Assembly (NCBI GenBank): GCA_008931825.1
Contig: QXVZ01016106.1
Span: 1,854-23,763, forward strand
Reading direction: 5' to 3'
DNA length: 21,910 nt
From: Phallusia fumigata
Lineage: Eukaryota; Chordata; Ascidiacea; Phlebobranchia; Ascidiidae
In this document: positions 1 to 10,974 of the stretch, in pieces
How the letters are laid out: every line of letters starts with the position of its first letter
Position numbering within the stretch: the first letter of the stretch is position 1
Made by a program: the position numbers and the translations under genes
Notes under the pieces: generated by a model
What the model was told of the DNA's origin: nothing
The model's input: the letters and a program-made list of their open reading frames with translations, nothing else
Database searches by the model: none

Positions 1-317
1 CTTCGGTCGATTACCGCTGTCTTAAAGTCACCACTTTTGACTGAACATTTATAAACAGTCTATGTCGGTCGTTCTCAAAAGGGGGTAAATTTTCCTTTTG
101 GTAGTAATTTTAAGTAGGAGTTAAACAACTGATTTTTTTCGAAACCGAACGGTTATGACTCAAAAATCTCTCTTGCAATACACGAAGCACAATTTTAGGA
201 GTTTTCATTTCGTGAATAACATTTGGTTCATACGTGTGTATGACGTGACCATAACTCAAATAAGGATATTTTTTGTACACATTTACCAGTGTAACACCCA
301 GTGTATTGCATTTTCAG

Positions 318-3300
318 GGCAAACATGGTGAAAAAGGAGCGACTGGACCACGGGGTCGACCAGGACCACCAGTAAGACAAAGTGCATTGTATATGAACAG
401 CACTGATAGTGTTAATGTAATGGTTTTCAACCTGTGAGCCGCCACAACACATGAAGCACTTTTGGGGGCTTCGCAATCAATATAATGTCGGTTTAGGAAC
501 ATTTTTACAACTTTTTTAGTGAAACAAAATAAAAAATCATTTGCAGAAAATGCAGCACCAGCTATTTCCCTTCAAGATAAATATGACACATCTTCATTCA
601 GATGTTTTTGGAATTAATTAATCATGTATGGATACAATTTTGACAGTGGGTCGCTAATTAGGTTGAATTGTTTTTGTTGTACAAAAACGGTCTTAACCAC
701 TGTTACAAAATAGTCTGTGTTGGTTGTGAGTCGTGACCTTACGGTTTAATTGCAGGGTGTTGTTGGTGAAAAAGGAAAAAACGGAAAAGTTGGACCTCCT
801 GGACCCATGGTGAGAAGGCTTAATGTGTTGGTTCTAATTTTACCTAAATACTGAATGAAAAGATTGAAAAGCCCAACCTTTCCACTTTTTCTCAATATGT
901 AGGTTTTTGGAAACGAAATGCATTTAATTAGAACCCCAATTTATTGCTTTTAGGGTTTGCCTGGACATCTTGGAGTTGTAGGACGAGACGGTTCACCTGG
1001 ACCAAGGGTGAGAATAATTGAATTTTTACAAACTCAAGGAATTTGTATCTTTACATTCAAAGTTAACTCGTAAATGATAAACCAAACTGCCAGCTGCCAA
1101 ATTTTGACGCAGGAAATTGAAGTCAAAATTAGGTATCACAAAAACCCTTTGACTAAAGATTGGTATCTGGATTACGTCAAAACGGCTATCAAAACAAACA
1201 ATAGTTTAACAAGACTAAAAATAGCGGACACAAAATACGAGTGCAAATCGCTGAGCTTAAACTGGAACAGACCCAAATCAAAGGTTATTTGGCACGCATG
1301 ACCCTCTCTTCTTTGACCACTGTTCAAATAATGTGTTTGTCTACCTACCATTGTGTTTTATCAGGGAAATATGGGAGATCCGGGTGTTGCAGGGAACCCG
1401 GGTACACAAGGCCCAGACGGATTCATAGGTTTGCCAGGTCCACAAGGAGAGCGTGGAATAGTCGGTGAAAAGGTGTGATTTAGAATTTGGTTGTAATCGA
1501 ATAGCTTTATGCGTTTTAAAAACTAGGAATTTTCTAAGATACCTACATTTTGCGTTATTGGCATGAGCTAATTCATTTTTTATTTCGGCTAATTAAACGT
1601 TGTGAAAATGTTAGTTACAAAACTAACTGCCAGAGAGTATGTAGTGAATCTATTGTAATGTAAATGTCTCACCAAAATCGCTGTCATCATCATCAAAGCC
1701 TAAGCTAAGTTGTGTCTTGTGTTCTCATGTTATATGTGATTGTTTACATTAAGATTTCCAACTAGCTGTTACACACACCATGACAATAAGGTTTTTGCAG
1801 GTCTACACTAAATACGGTTATTTTTAGGGACCGCCAGGGCTGAAAGGGTTGAAAGGTAACGATGGATACACAGGACCTGTCGGTTCTATGGGATTGCGGG
1901 GAGACAAAGGAGAACCAGGCTCGAAAGGATCACCGGTATAAATAGCAATCACGTTGTTACCAATTTTGTTACACAAACACCCTACTTTGTCCTTCCGTTT
2001 AGGACATTTTATAACTTCTTAACACAACCTTGCGTTAAAACGTTAGTTTTGATTAGTGATGTGAGTAGCAATAGCAATAGTGACTATTTCTTGTCAGTTA
2101 GAATTTCAATTAAAACTGTATGTGCACTGCAGGGTCTTCAAGGCACCACTGGTCTGCGAGGACTCCGCGGTGCGAAAGGACCACCTGTAAGTTTTGGATC
2201 AGTTGTAGTTTTAATCTACTATCGTTTGGTTTATAAAAATATTTGCAAACTTCCAGGGCTCCGACGGTGACAGGGGAATCCCCGGGGATGTAGGGCGGAA
2301 AGGTTTTAACGGCCAAGATGTAAGTTGTAAATGATAAAATGTAGAGGTGTTCTGGAAGCTTTAGCTGATAACAGGCTGTGATTTCATTCCGGGCGCCACG
2401 GCCCTTGCTCTTACTGTGACATCCCTTTTGTGACGTCATAATGGCAGGGAGTCAAGGGAGGGCAAAGGTTGCGGCCTCCACTGACGCCACGTGGCCACTA
2501 TCTTAGATTAAAGATTTGTTAACTCAAACGTTAACTCAATAGGTCGCAATTCTAGGCAGCAAAACGCTATGTGTAAGTGTAGGTATTTGGCCCCAAAGTA
2601 AATTCTTTGTTTGTCAGGGACGTCGCGGGGACGATGGGGCGTCTGGGGCTATTGGAGCCAAAGGTGCCCTGGGGCCAAGAGGATTTATGGGTGACATTGG
2701 CTTTGAAGGAACCAAAGGAGCTAGGGTTGGTAAATTTTGTTATGTTGAAAATACCGTTTTGTAAAATGTAACTTTGGTGATTATTTTTCAGGGTGACCAA
2801 GGCCCGCCGGGACCGCCTGGCCCACCGGTATGATATTTTTTATCTTTTCAATGTCAAAATTTCACTAAATCTTGCATGTTTTCAAAAGTTTTGCTTTTAT
2901 GTTAGTTAATTGATGTAAAAATTGTTATCTACGTTTGCCTGAAAACCCTTACTCCATCTGTCACTTTTCTTGTTAGGCTTTGCTAAACTTTGAAACAAAC
3001 GGACTTGTATGTATAAAACGAATAGTGTGTGAAGAACGCTGATGATAAAAATAATTGTTGAAACATTTGCAAATAGTCGTTTCTTTCCAGTTTTGTGTCA
3101 AACAATTTTCTACTTGGGCAAATACATGAAACTTTGTCATATTACAGGGCCCACCTGCAGCCGTACTTAACTTCCGAGCCCCTGTTCCTCCACCTCAGTC
3201 ATCACACAAGTCTGCTACTGTGGACAGAGAAATGCTACAAAATGACGTTGCACAAGTCGAACTAGACCACGAGTCACCAATGGCAAGTCGATTTCACCAG

Positions 3301-4648
3301 AACTAAATTGTAATTTCACTCTCGTAGCTGGTTAACGAGCAAGTTTCGAGGAGTTAAGCATATCATGTTTATGCTGCGCTACTTATGTTGATCTCGCTTG
3401 AATCTTATTCAACAGACTAGTTTGTTTTCTATGAGCACAATACAATTGAAGAGTAGATTAATCAAAAACATAACTGCCGGATAACTTGAATATAGTGAAT
3501 ACATTTTATTGCAAACGTTTCGACAATCGCTGTTGTCATCAGTGCTTAATGACGAGAAGCTTACAATCGTGCGTTTTATACACAAGGATGTCTGTTTTTT
3601 AGTTGTATATTGTGTTTTAAGGCATCTCTGCTCAGTGAACATTTTCGCGAACTTCGTAGCGGTTTACTTGAGATGAAAATTAAAGATGGAACTCGAGCTC
3701 GACCCGCTGTGACCTGCAGTGACCTCTATTTGACCAATCAGCAGTCAGATACGTTAACGCGTGACGGTACGTATACGTTCTGAGACTGTCGTTGCACATT
3801 GAACTTTCTGTCTGGGTACATTGTGGTGAAATAATTTTGTTTTACTTTGCCGAAATTACCTCTTTGCAATAACATGTTACATTGCATTAATTGCTTAATT
3901 TAAACGTAAAGGACATGAAACGTTGAGCAGTACAGTAAAGTTGCAATACACCCTTTTTAACATGTTTAATTTTCAGACAAATACTGGATAGACCCCAATC
4001 AAGGCGCTGTTAACGATGCAGTTAAAGTACATTGTAAACTTAACAAAGGCCAAGCGATGACGTGTTTTCCATCGTCAGTCATGCTTATCAGGGAGCGCCG
4101 ATCCGTTCCAGTTGGGCGCGGACGCCCCGGATTCGGAACCATGGATTCCCAGATCCGGTTTCTGCAATTGCAGAGCAGTGAAGCGGAACAACAGGTCACG
4201 GTCGGTTGTTCGAACTACTCGAGCGTAATGCGTGACGTATTTTCGAATGGTAACCGGTCGGTTGAGTTCTTAAGTTACATGGGAAAGAGTGTGGACATTA
4301 GCACTGAAAAACGAAACCTGCCCAAGCGAGCTGTCCTCGTCACCGCACACGTCAGACCTTGTGACGTAAGTATGAACTGAAGGTGAAGTCACATAGTTAC
4401 AAATCTTCTAGTAATCGCAACAAGTGTTGTATTTCATTTGTATCATGTAAAATGAATAGTAATTTTTTTGATACTAAGCAAACATGGATTGTTAAAACTT
4501 TTTTTGTTTATTTTAGACCATTAATTCAAAGCTGATACTGCGCATGAAAACTCGTGATCCACGGAATTTACCGATTACAAAAATAAATTGGCCACAACAT
4601 CTTCCACAAATTCTTGACACAGATTATGGGGAGGTTTGCTTCCGATGA
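318..4648 (+). CDS. Fibrillar collagen alpha chain, C-terminal part of triple helix plus C-propeptide (5' partial)
   Basis: This encodes an extracellular fibrillar procollagen chain. Exons that I could join in frame are 318-371, 756-809, 954-1007, 1365-1472, 1828-1935, 2133-2186, 2257-2319, 2618-2725, 2792-2827, 3148-3282, 3622-3766, 3977-4365 and 4517-4648, giving 479 residues. The first nine exons are pure Gly-X-Y and begin with a Gly codon in phase 0; their sizes are 54, 54, 54, 108, 108, 54, 63, 108 and 36 bases, mostly the 54/108 pattern of fibrillar collagens. The helix ends in a GPP-rich cap (GDQGPPGPPGPP, then GPP). A 3148-3766 linker leads to the COLFI C-propeptide: TCSDL, then YWIDPNQG with the calcium-loop pattern DPNQGxxxDAxxVxC, an NYS sequon, and the terminal VCF motif just before the TGA. 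Six cysteines are present; the two usual interchain ones are absent. The 3283 donor appears to be GC (GCAAGT), and the acceptor before 3622 is AAG, the least certain junction. Upstream exons lie outside the window. Confidence 0.95.
3485..3565 (-). mobile_element. Probable transposable-element fragment in a collagen intron
   Basis: Read on the minus strand, this intron segment contains CTGATGACAACAGCGATTG followed by TCGAAACGTTTGCAATAAAA. This dispersed-repeat style resembles the 3' region of Penelope-like or other reverse-transcriptase elements, where a short acidic stretch precedes a GTCGAAACGTTT motif. I base this on remembered pattern only. No reverse transcriptase domain or terminal repeat is visible, so at most a truncated end is present. 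It sits between collagen exons 3148-3282 and 3622-3766. Confidence 0.35.
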
Positions 4649-4696
4649 AAAGAGGTGACAACATTGTATGGATCATGTTAGAAATATAATGAAAGC

Positions 4697-4702
4697 ATTA
4701 AA
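4697..4702 (+). terminator. Candidate polyadenylation signal ATTAAA for the collagen gene
   Basis: ATTAAA lies 49 bases after the collagen stop codon. It is the common variant of AATAAA. A canonical AATAAA is also present at 5033-5038 and would give a 3' UTR of about 400 bases. Which one is used cannot be told from sequence. Confidence 0.4.
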
Positions 4703-6566
4703 AAAGTAACTAAGAATGTACTAAGTTGGCCATTTGAAACTTATCTCCACCGCCATTGGTACCAAAGATCACGGTACAAATTGTTAAAGTTCTATTTGGA
4801 TAAGTGACAGACGGTGCCATAGGCAATATATATATTCCGTATACTCGTACCGACAGATTTTGTCTAAAGACCATTTTTCTCAAACTTCGTGCATTAAAAC
4901 AAACATAAGTGCATTTCTTAGCTATCAATAATGTCTAAAGCTTTAGCTCAAACGCCTTTTACGAGCACATCAAACGCGTTTTACAGTTTGTTTTGCGGTT
5001 TTAAAATATTTGGTGTAAAAATATCTTGCGACAATAAAGATATGTGTTTCTTACCTTCAATATTCTTACCCTTTTCCTGCTTTACAAGGTGATTGCGTTC
5101 TTCTCTGACAACAATTTGTATCCCTAGATACGTAACTGCCAAACTTTTTACAGACCACATTTATCGCTGACACATAAGATCTCTAAGCATTCCTCCGCGA
5201 CCGACGGAAGATGGAATGCGCACAGCGCCGCGAGTGGTGGAAAGCATGACGCTTTTGCAACCAGGAAGGTGGCGCTATCGAGCACTTATTGTTTTTGGGC
5301 GCTTGGCGTCGTTTTCGTTTCTATCTCGATTGCACAGCTTTAGGCCAATGCTTGCTTTGATAATCACACACACAAAAACAGCATCTTTTTCCGTGGCTAC
5401 CTCACCATCGTTTGTTTGGGATTTTTGCCGTACTGCTGCTTTACTTGAGCGAGGCAAAGACGCAAAAATGATTAGTTCTGCGCTGTATTGCATGTTAGCC
5501 ATGTTATCAAGTGACTGGTGAACTGTCGTTTGAATAATTTGTACTCTAGGTTTAGTTTATGCCTGTTTGGTTTCTAAACACATGGAAACTCTAGCGTTGA
5601 TCATTTCAATTTAGTTATTTCGTTTCATTAAACTACAATTTAGATGTGTAGACACACCCTTGTCGGTTAAGCGTTATTACAACGCAATCAAAAAAGCTTG
5701 CGGCAGATGTTTCAGTCAATGCTCTTTTGCTAAGGGTACGTAACGTATTCGCTTTGCTCCAGCATATTGTATAAGGCCAAAACATCTTTTAAAATGTATG
5801 TGCATTATTTTTATGCCTTTCCAGATTTCTGCCTATTTTTACACTTGTCTTAGCATTTTTCCGCTTGATTCCCCGCGCCGTTCAGCATCACATCACGTTT
5901 CAATTTTATTGCATTTTTTATCGTATTTGTAGCGTTGTGTATCGAGATTGATTTTTCTACGTAAGTTTCTGTTTGTTTTTTCATCTCAATAAAAGATGCG
6001 TTTGTTACAGTTGAGGGTTTATACAAAGCATTTTGTTTCCATGTCCGAATATTTTACAATGTTGTGACCAGAAAATTTGGACATTTGGCAAGCATTTACG
6101 TGCAGCAAGCCTAGGCAGAAAAATCAAGCCTGCAGTGGGATTCGAACCCAACCTCATTTGATGACAAAATTGTGTTTTAGTTTTATACAACTGAAACATT
6201 TCAAACTTGCCTGTAAATCCGGATTCCACCACAATTTCTCACATAGAACCAAGATAGTTGGTGAAACAATTAATCAAGCCGTTCGTTATGTCAGAATCCC
6301 TAAACGCATTAAAACGTAGAAATAGCGACCCGCACAACACTTTTAACCCTTGAAGTGAGTGGTTTGATTTGAATCACGGTTGTTGCCCAAGGGAATTTAA
6401 ATTATTGCTGGTCCTCTATACCTGCATGTTTTGTTTCTCAATTTTTTCAGTGACACTTTCCTGCCGCGTTTTACCCGATAAGCTCTTATCCGCAAAACAA
6501 GCAGTCAAGGTGCGTATCAACCGGCCAGTGGTATGTAGCTTCCGCCTACGCGCTAAACCGCCAGTG
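4703..6566. other. Intergenic region between collagen and the Ly6-CCP-vWA gene
   Basis: I see no gene that I can support here. The stretch 5210-5525 is richer in GC than its surroundings and open on both strands. On the minus strand a 75-codon frame (5275-5502) starting MANMQYSAEL is mildly protein-like, and a second minus frame (4710-4928) lies downstream of it. Neither shows a recognisable domain. A tRNA-like T-arm occurs at 6135-6151 and is listed separately. Confidence 0.5.
6130..6155 (-). repeat. tRNA-like T-arm / B box, probable SINE remnant
   Basis: On the minus strand the sequence reads TTGGG-TTCGAAT-CCCAC, a T-arm with a seven-base loop and four of five stem pairs, containing the RNA polymerase III B-box core GGTTCGAATCC. 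A matching seven-base acceptor stem and a good A box are missing, so this is not an intact tRNA gene. A tRNA-derived SINE that has decayed is the simplest reading; chance is possible. Confidence 0.4.
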
Positions 6567-6571
6567 GCGTT

Positions 6572-6580
6572 TATATTTTA
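6572..6580 (+). promoter_or_regulatory. TATA-like element upstream of the Ly6-CCP-vWA gene
   Basis: TATATTTTA lies about 120 bases before the preferred start codon at 6701 and 114 bases before the alternative ATG at 6686. If used, transcription would begin near 6600, downstream of a third in-frame ATG at 6587, which argues against that ATG. Just upstream, ACCGGCCAGTGG and ACCGCCAGTGG (near 6520 and 6557) form a short repeated motif of unknown meaning. Confidence 0.3.
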
Positions 6581-6700
6581 ATTTTTATGACAATATATGG
6601 TCGCGAAAACGATAGCCGCTGGGCGATGCACATACCGATTTCTTTTCGTGCCCAAATTATTGCGCCTCATTGCAGATTGGTCGAAATGCAGGACGAAAGA

Positions 6701-9700
6701 ATGGGGCGCACCGCTTTATTAAGTGTTGTGTTGTTGACTTTCAGCACGCTGGAATTTTCACAAGGTAATATGTTTTTCGGTGTTTTCATTTTTTTGGCTA
6801 TAAAGAAACCAATTTAATGTCAATCTCCTTGCTAAACTGCGGTTTCGTTTAACGTTAAAAATTTTGATTTATCCTCGCAAGTTGTTAACTTGCTTTTTGT
6901 GATTGTAGGTTTGAATTTTGTTTTTGTAGCTCTGTTGTGTGTATAGGGTTGGAATGTTGGCAATGCTCTGCAGCAAAGAGTGATCAGGATTGCAAACTGA
7001 AGGGGTCTGTGCAGACCTGCGGCTCTGATGAGGTGGGTTTAAAGTTATTGCCTAAAGGCAGTTGTGGTCGAACATCCTTCTTCTCAAAAAACCCTACCCA
7101 CAAAACTCAATCGCGCGCCGGTGGTATTAAATGCAAGACATAATTTCCTATTTGATCTTATTTTTGGTGTCATGAAGCAGAAGTTTTTCAAACTGTGTGC
7201 CCTAGAATGTAAAAAGTATGTTTGTATGTATACAATTTTTCTTGTTTACCACAGTTTACGTTTTGTCAGGGATTAAAACGCAGGTTGATTTGTTTGCATG
7301 AACATGCGCATTTTATCAAAGTTGAAAAATTGTTGAAAGTTGCCTGTGAGTTTCCTTTCTGTGTTAATATTGAGTATGATGCAGTTAAACCTTGGAGTCT
7401 TAAAAACGCCACAAATCAATAAAGCTTGGAAACCTTGTAAATAAGAAACCAAAATTTAAGTGTAGTTACAAAAAAATCGTTTAGAAGCCGTATGGTGTTA
7501 AGACGCACACCTTATAACCCTTCTACATTTGCGCTTTCGTTAAAACCAAGAATCTTTGTACATTTTACATGCCAAGTGAACATACAATACTAATCTTTGT
7601 ACATACTATTATAACTTTGGTAAAATGAATTGTGCGCTTAAGTTTTAAGGATTTTCGCAAAAAGATGTCAAACCAGTCAATAGCACTTGGATTGCCCCAA
7701 GGTTGACTCCGAAACATTCGACTCGTTATCAGTACAAAAATGCGACGTGGGCGTTGAGTAGTTGACAGTTGCCTAACACTAAAATTGCCTGTTGCCACGC
7801 GGAAGCGAAAAATGCACGGCAGCATTTACTCAGACTTACATACCAATCAGCCTGCGAATCCTAGCTATGGAATGACAATAAGGGTTGTATAAGTTCCCCT
7901 AGTATTCGAAGCCACGCTGTGGGTTCTTCTATTCGTCCTAAGTTTGTTTTGTTTGTTTTGCCGTGCGGTTAATGCATACTTTTTTAAAAGTCTCAAAAAA
8001 TGGAATATTTTAAAATTGCTAAAATGGTTTCAATTACCTTCGACATGAACAACGTATTGTTTCGAAAACACACAGGACCAGGTTAGGGTTTTCCAAATGT
8101 TGTTTCTTCGTGCAATTAGCACATTACCTTTGACGTACTTAGGACGTATGTGGGACAGTTGTTCGTCGGTTCATGGGAATCTCGATGATTTGGAAGCAAT
8201 GTAAGCAGAAACAGGCATGCTGGAATGACCGTGAACAGGTTGGTAACTTTTACAAAGGCTATGAGGTGTAACCATACGATACACTGCCGATGGGTCCTCT
8301 CGTGTTTACTGCCCCTTGTTAGCAGAAAAACTTCTGCGCGTTGTACCTTACATTATAATTAGCAAAAACCTGTGTACAAATTGCAGGTTTGTTTTGGTCA
8401 TTTTGTATGATATCCAAACAAGGACGTTTGACTAGCAAGGTATTGTTTCACACTTTTCGTTTGCCTTAGAATTGGGATAAATACGGATCAAATCATCAGT
8501 GTAACAACAACTTGCTCTCATCCGTTTGTTACTGCTGCTGCGGGGAAGATTCTTGCAACACTGAACAATCATGTACAGGTAAAACGATTGTGGTATTTTA
8601 AATAAAGATTACACAAGCACCTGTCTAGATATCTTGTACCAAAGGTAATGGTGTATGTTAGACAAACCCTTGTGACTATTGCACATACAATTTGATGTAG
8701 ATGTTCAACACTCTTAAAAAATCGTTGCATGTTTTCTTATTATGTTTTACATGCCAAAATGTTTCGACTACGAGTGTTTCGAGTTTTTATTGATTATTAC
8801 AGGTCAGATTACGGCTAGGACGTGCAGCGCGCCACGCCAGCAAATTGAACACGGGCGAGTATACTGCACCAATGGTAACAGGGTCGGCTCGCAATGCCAC
8901 TACAGTTGCACCAAGTCTGGATACTACCTCAACCCCAGCGACTCTACAACTTCGCAATGTATGGGAAACGGCCAATGGTCGAAGAAGGCACCCTGTTGTT
9001 CATGTAAGTCTAACCACTAAATTTAATACCATACACATATTTCCATACGCGTGTTACGTTAAAATGTAAACTGTTCAGTTCAACTAGGCACTTCGCTTTA
9101 CAGTGCCTTGTCCCCCGTATGCTCCGTTCGACGTTGTTTGGCTGATCAACAAAAAACACAAAGAGAGAGTGGATGCGGGTTGGGGTCCACTCGGAAGGGC
9201 AATGTACAGGTATGGCTGAGTACAATTGATTTTTTAAGTGGCTCTGTCAATGGCCATTGGCTATAACTATTGTTAGGTGTTGTTTAAGTTAAACTCAGAT
9301 CTATTGGCAAAGGACAAAGAATGTAAATTAAGAAAAGCTCCAAAAATCCAGGGCCGAGAGCCAAAAAACATTCTCTTGGGTTTTTGCTCGCAAACAGCAA
9401 CAAAATTTGCGATTCCTCTGTTTGTTACTACACGAAAAAACATTTACCTTATGTGGGCTTAAAATGTCCGAATAAACACCTATAGAATTGTTGTAGACGA
9501 CTTCCAATGTCATATACTGGTTCAGGTTGTGGCAAATGGGTAAAGAAAACTACAGAGATGGCCGTGTCTTCTACACCGGTGAAGTAATTCCTGAGCTCGG
9601 ATGGTATTTAAACAACTCACTTGGCATTCTTAACTGGGTGATGGAAACCACACACAAACAAGACCAGGAAACAGGTTCATTGCTGTTTGTACTAAATACC

Positions 9701-10974
9701 AAAGTTTATGTTACAGCTTTTTAACATCGCGAAATCAAAGTTGAGTATCCTATAAAAGTAACGACGACCGTTTAGTAGGTAATGAAATGACGCCAACGAA
9801 ACTTTAAATTTCTGATGATCAATATATTTTCATGCCTATTGAAGTCCGAAGCCAAACTGTGTCTTGAAAAAATCGGTTGTTGAATGCTAAAAAATGCCTC
9901 GATCAAGTCACAGATTGTTTTAGCCTTGTTATTAAGCGTAGCAAAGTGATGGTGGTTTGGACGCTTTCTCTAAAGGGAATCATGCCGAATCATCAGAACA
10001 CTACGGTGCCATGTTCCAGAACATCGACTAGTATTCCCAACTAGCTAACTTAGTTTGTAATGGTTCAGTAAAATCCCATGCCATGAAAAGCAAAGCTCGT
10101 AAGTTTGAATCCAGTTTAGCGATTCTTTTCATGCATATTCATTGCTTAATCATTTTTTAACAGCAGACAATTTCTGATGGTATATGAATTGTACACTGAA
10201 TATATCATATTGTTTCGCTTTTAGATGATCTGGTGAACACTGGCAATGCACTTCGCTACGCCAGAGAAAAGTTGTTTGCTTCGGACGCGAGAAATGCTAA
10301 ACACAGCGACGTTATGGTGTTGATCACAGACAGAAACTCGGACGACGACGTGAAAGAAGCTGCCCAAGCTCTCCGTGATGAAGGGATTCTTGTAAGCAAA
10401 ATTTTAGGATCCTACAACAAAGACCCGTTGATATTTTAACTCAAGGTCAGGTCTTTCATGCCACTTTGGAACCACAGGTTCGCTCGGTACATTTGGATTT
10501 GGCGAAACTCTTTGATATTACCGGTGACGGCCAGTGCTATTGGGGGCAGGGGGTTGGGATTACTAAAACTAGTAAGTATCGCGTTGAAATTGGCGAAGTT
10601 CGGAAATACTACAGGTGCTTAGCTAAATACAGCATGTAAATTGACATTAAAAAAGCTACAGGAACGAAGTGAAGTTCCAATCGAATATGTGTTGCCAAGC
10701 ACGTAGTGTTTGATGGTACCCGTGCAGCAAAAGATACCGAGTCGATTTGCACGGAAGTCAACAACTTATGCCAGGTATTTTAAATCACTTTTGCCATTTT
10801 TAGACATACGTCATATATCTCAAAGTTGAAGCTGCTGACGAGCCCAACATGCAACAAATTCTTGATGTTGCCGGTGAACCAGATCACGTGTTTATTGTGG
10901 AGGGCGACATCGAGCGGGTGTCGGAAAAGATTGCCAAGGAACTCATTGGTCACGTTTGTGATAACATTTGCTGA
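6701..10974 (+). CDS. Secreted Ly6/uPAR-like, CCP/sushi and vWA domain protein (plus-strand copy)
   Basis: The product is probably a secreted extracellular binding protein of about 350 residues; function unknown. Exons: 6701-6764, 6947-7032, 8470-8578, 8803-9003, 9104-9209, 9526-9674, 10225-10391, 10804-10974, all with GT-AG ends and compatible phases (1,0,1,1,2,1,0). Exon 1 is a signal peptide (MGRTALLSVVLLTFSTLEFS); an in-frame ATG at 6686 would add five residues. Exons 2-3 encode a Ly6/uPAR-type domain: LECWQCSA at the start and VCYCCCGEDSCN at the end. Exon 4 is a six-cysteine CCP domain, from TCSAP through HGRVYC, GSQCHYSC and GNGQWS to PCC. Exons 5-8 form a vWA domain: PFDVVWLI, LVNTGNAL, MVLITDRNSDDDV, DHVFIVEG, ending VCDNIC. 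The first metal-site motif DxSxS is replaced (LINKKHKE) and its Thr by Val. The donor after exon 6 (GTTCAT) is weak, but the minus-strand paralogue splices at the same point. The gene converges with that paralogue. Confidence 0.9.
10451..10774 (+). pseudogene. Unrecognised protein-like exon pair with a frame break, inside intron 7 of the plus-strand gene
   Basis: Within the 412-base intron 10392-10803 lies a stretch that reads like coding sequence. From a CAG acceptor, 10451-10614 is open for 54 codons (includes LDLAKLFDITGDGQCYW and KYRVEIGEVRKYY), ends in a possible donor AG|GTGCTT, and resumes in phase after an ACAG acceptor at 10662 (NEVKFQSNMCCQ). That frame stops at 10711, but a shifted frame from 10694 continues (FDGTRAAKDTESICTEV) to a donor-like site at 10775. 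The intervening intron would be only 47 bases. I do not recognise the family. The matching intron of the minus-strand paralogue holds nothing similar. It may be a broken gene fragment inserted here, an alternative exon, or chance. Confidence 0.35.

Noticed and set aside
1..317. A further collagen exon at the window start
   Set aside because: No Gly-X-Y frame is present; the segment reads as intron.
1074..1301. 75-codon plus-strand frame within a collagen intron
   Set aside because: It is not Gly-X-Y, has no splice sites in phase with the helix, and lies wholly inside intron 1008-1364.
2110..2439. 109-codon minus-strand open frame
   Set aside because: It is antisense to collagen exons 2133-2186 and 2257-2319; Gly-X-Y coding on the plus strand explains the openness.
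7033..8469. Possible extra exon in the 1.4 kb intron 2 of the plus-strand gene
   Set aside because: The paralogue joins exons 2 and 3 directly in the same phase, and the joined Ly6-type domain is complete without any insert.
10090..10130. AAGTTTGAATCC, B-box-like, near 10100
   Set aside because: The flanks do not pair as a T-stem and there is no acceptor stem, so neither a tRNA nor a clear SINE can be supported.
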